Below, piece after piece: positions 63,678 to 64,000 of a stretch of DNA of 64,000 nt. The stretch is from Gaiellasilicea sp963802765 (GTDB lineage Bacteria; Actinomycetota; Thermoleophilia; Gaiellales; Gaiellaceae). The notes beneath the pieces are model-generated. The model had not been told where the DNA came from. It ran no database searches and was given only the letters and a program-made list of their open reading frames with translations. A program made the translations under genes and the position numbers. The stretch lies in contig CAWDJZ010000017.1 in assembly GCA_963802765.1 (NCBI GenBank), positions 62,001 to 126,000 on the forward strand, given 5' to 3'. The first letter of the stretch is position 1; every line of letters starts with the position of its first letter.

Positions 63678-64000
63678 CGTGTGGCCTGCGCGACCCGTTC
63701 GGCCCGGGCGAGCACGAGCTCCATCACGCCCGCGATCGCGTCCCGCTGCGACTCGTTCTCGATCACCGGGACGTCATAGCGGGCGGCGCGATCGAGCACG
63801 TACTCCTGGATCATCCGGATCTCGGGCAAGCCGGACATGTAGCGGTCGACCGGGCGGATGCCGTCGGAGGAGTGGTCGCGCGCCCAGAAGTGCGTGCGGT
63901 GGATCTCCTCGTCGTGGATCGCGAGCACACACTGGACGACGAGCGCTCCGCGCAGCTCGGTCGAGAGCATCCCCGGCACCAGATGGATCCCTTCGAGCAC
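63674..64000 (-). CDS. 2-phosphoglycerate kinase-like P-loop protein (partial, N-terminus outside window)
   Basis: The C-terminal 108 residues only; the gene continues past base 64000. The start VLEGIHLVPGMLSTELRGAL matches the EGIHLVPG block of the COG2074 2-phosphoglycerate kinase family, followed by HRTHFWARDHSSDG, DRYMSGLPEIRMIQEYVLDR and VPVIENESQRDAIAGVMELV. The P-loop would lie outside the window. In archaeal relatives the product is 2,3-bisphosphoglycerate. The TGA overlaps the presumed glpX start as GTGA, linking it to glpX in one operon. Confidence 0.75.
   Translation of the reverse strand: MLEGIHLVPGMLSTELRGALVVQCVLAIHDEEIHRTHFWARDHSSDGIRPVDRYMSGLPEIRMIQEYVLDRAARYDVPVIENESQRDAIAGVMELVLARAERVAQATR

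Overview
The window is a gene-dense, high-GC stretch (roughly 70 % G+C by eye) of a bacterial chromosome that reads as Actinomycetota, most likely class Thermoleophilia (Gaiellales or relatives). The evidence is a dcw cluster with no ftsA between ftsQ and ftsZ, a meso-diaminopimelate-type MurE (DNPR motif), a naturally fused PafBC regulator, a fused SecDF, and an F420-type LLM oxidoreductase. I see no CRISPR array, phage, transposase or RNA gene. No gene-free stretch exceeds about 250 bases. The largest gaps are 54550-54795, 38728-38943 and 16436-16630, and each holds regulatory sites or repeats that are listed below.

Layout. 1-14424 (minus strand) is one dcw operon for peptidoglycan precursors and septation, in transcription order mraZ, rsmH, ftsL, ftsI, murE, murF, mraY, murD, ftsW, murG, murC, murB, ftsQ, ftsZ (cut by the window edge). 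It is driven by a promoter overlapping a four-repeat MraZ box at 14447-14481. 14554-21531 is a mixed region: winged-helix protein, PfkB kinase, a sigma factor-ogt-GFA set, an XRE regulator divergent from a membrane protein, a response regulator with a degenerate receiver opposite a Kelch protein, and a glyoxalase-fold protein. 21535-24719 holds a UbiB-like kinase and a cation/proton antiporter. 24716-33880 is arginine and pyrimidine metabolism: argC-J-B-D-R-F on the minus strand, divergent from carA-carB, with an ArgR-type operator region between them and a 134-bp palindromic insertion between argC and argJ. 33877-38727 is an RHH regulator-tgt-yajC-secDF-ubiK-like operon. 38944-47642 holds an ankyrin protein, queA, a two-component system with a secreted partner, a second antiporter, a 3-hydroxyacyl-CoA dehydrogenase and a DppA-type peptidase. 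47702-54549 has a LysR regulator, thiolase, a secreted sugar-dehydrogenase-like protein, an aldehyde dehydrogenase and two zinc-ribbon proteins. 54796-64000 has an unknown zinc-binding protein, pafBC, an orphan histidine kinase, queG, an MDR oxidoreductase, an LLM oxidoreductase, a MIP18-type protein, glpX and a 2-phosphoglycerate-kinase-like fragment.

Operon junctions almost always use 1-4 base stop/start overlaps (GTGA, ATGA, TGATG), so translation is probably coupled through the dcw and arg operons. Against this regular background, nine conserved genes (ftsW, murC, murF, a K+/H+-type antiporter, argF, an ankyrin gene, a histidine kinase, an NhaP-type antiporter, glpX) each need exactly one inserted or deleted base to be intact. 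This is best explained by uncorrected sequence errors in the assembly. Three of the queuosine genes (tgt, queA, queG) are scattered through the window. The most novel-looking items are the palindromic element with a 9-bp target duplication at argC/argJ, a pair of covarying hairpin repeats, CarB without its allosteric domain, and the small zinc-protein cluster before pafBC.
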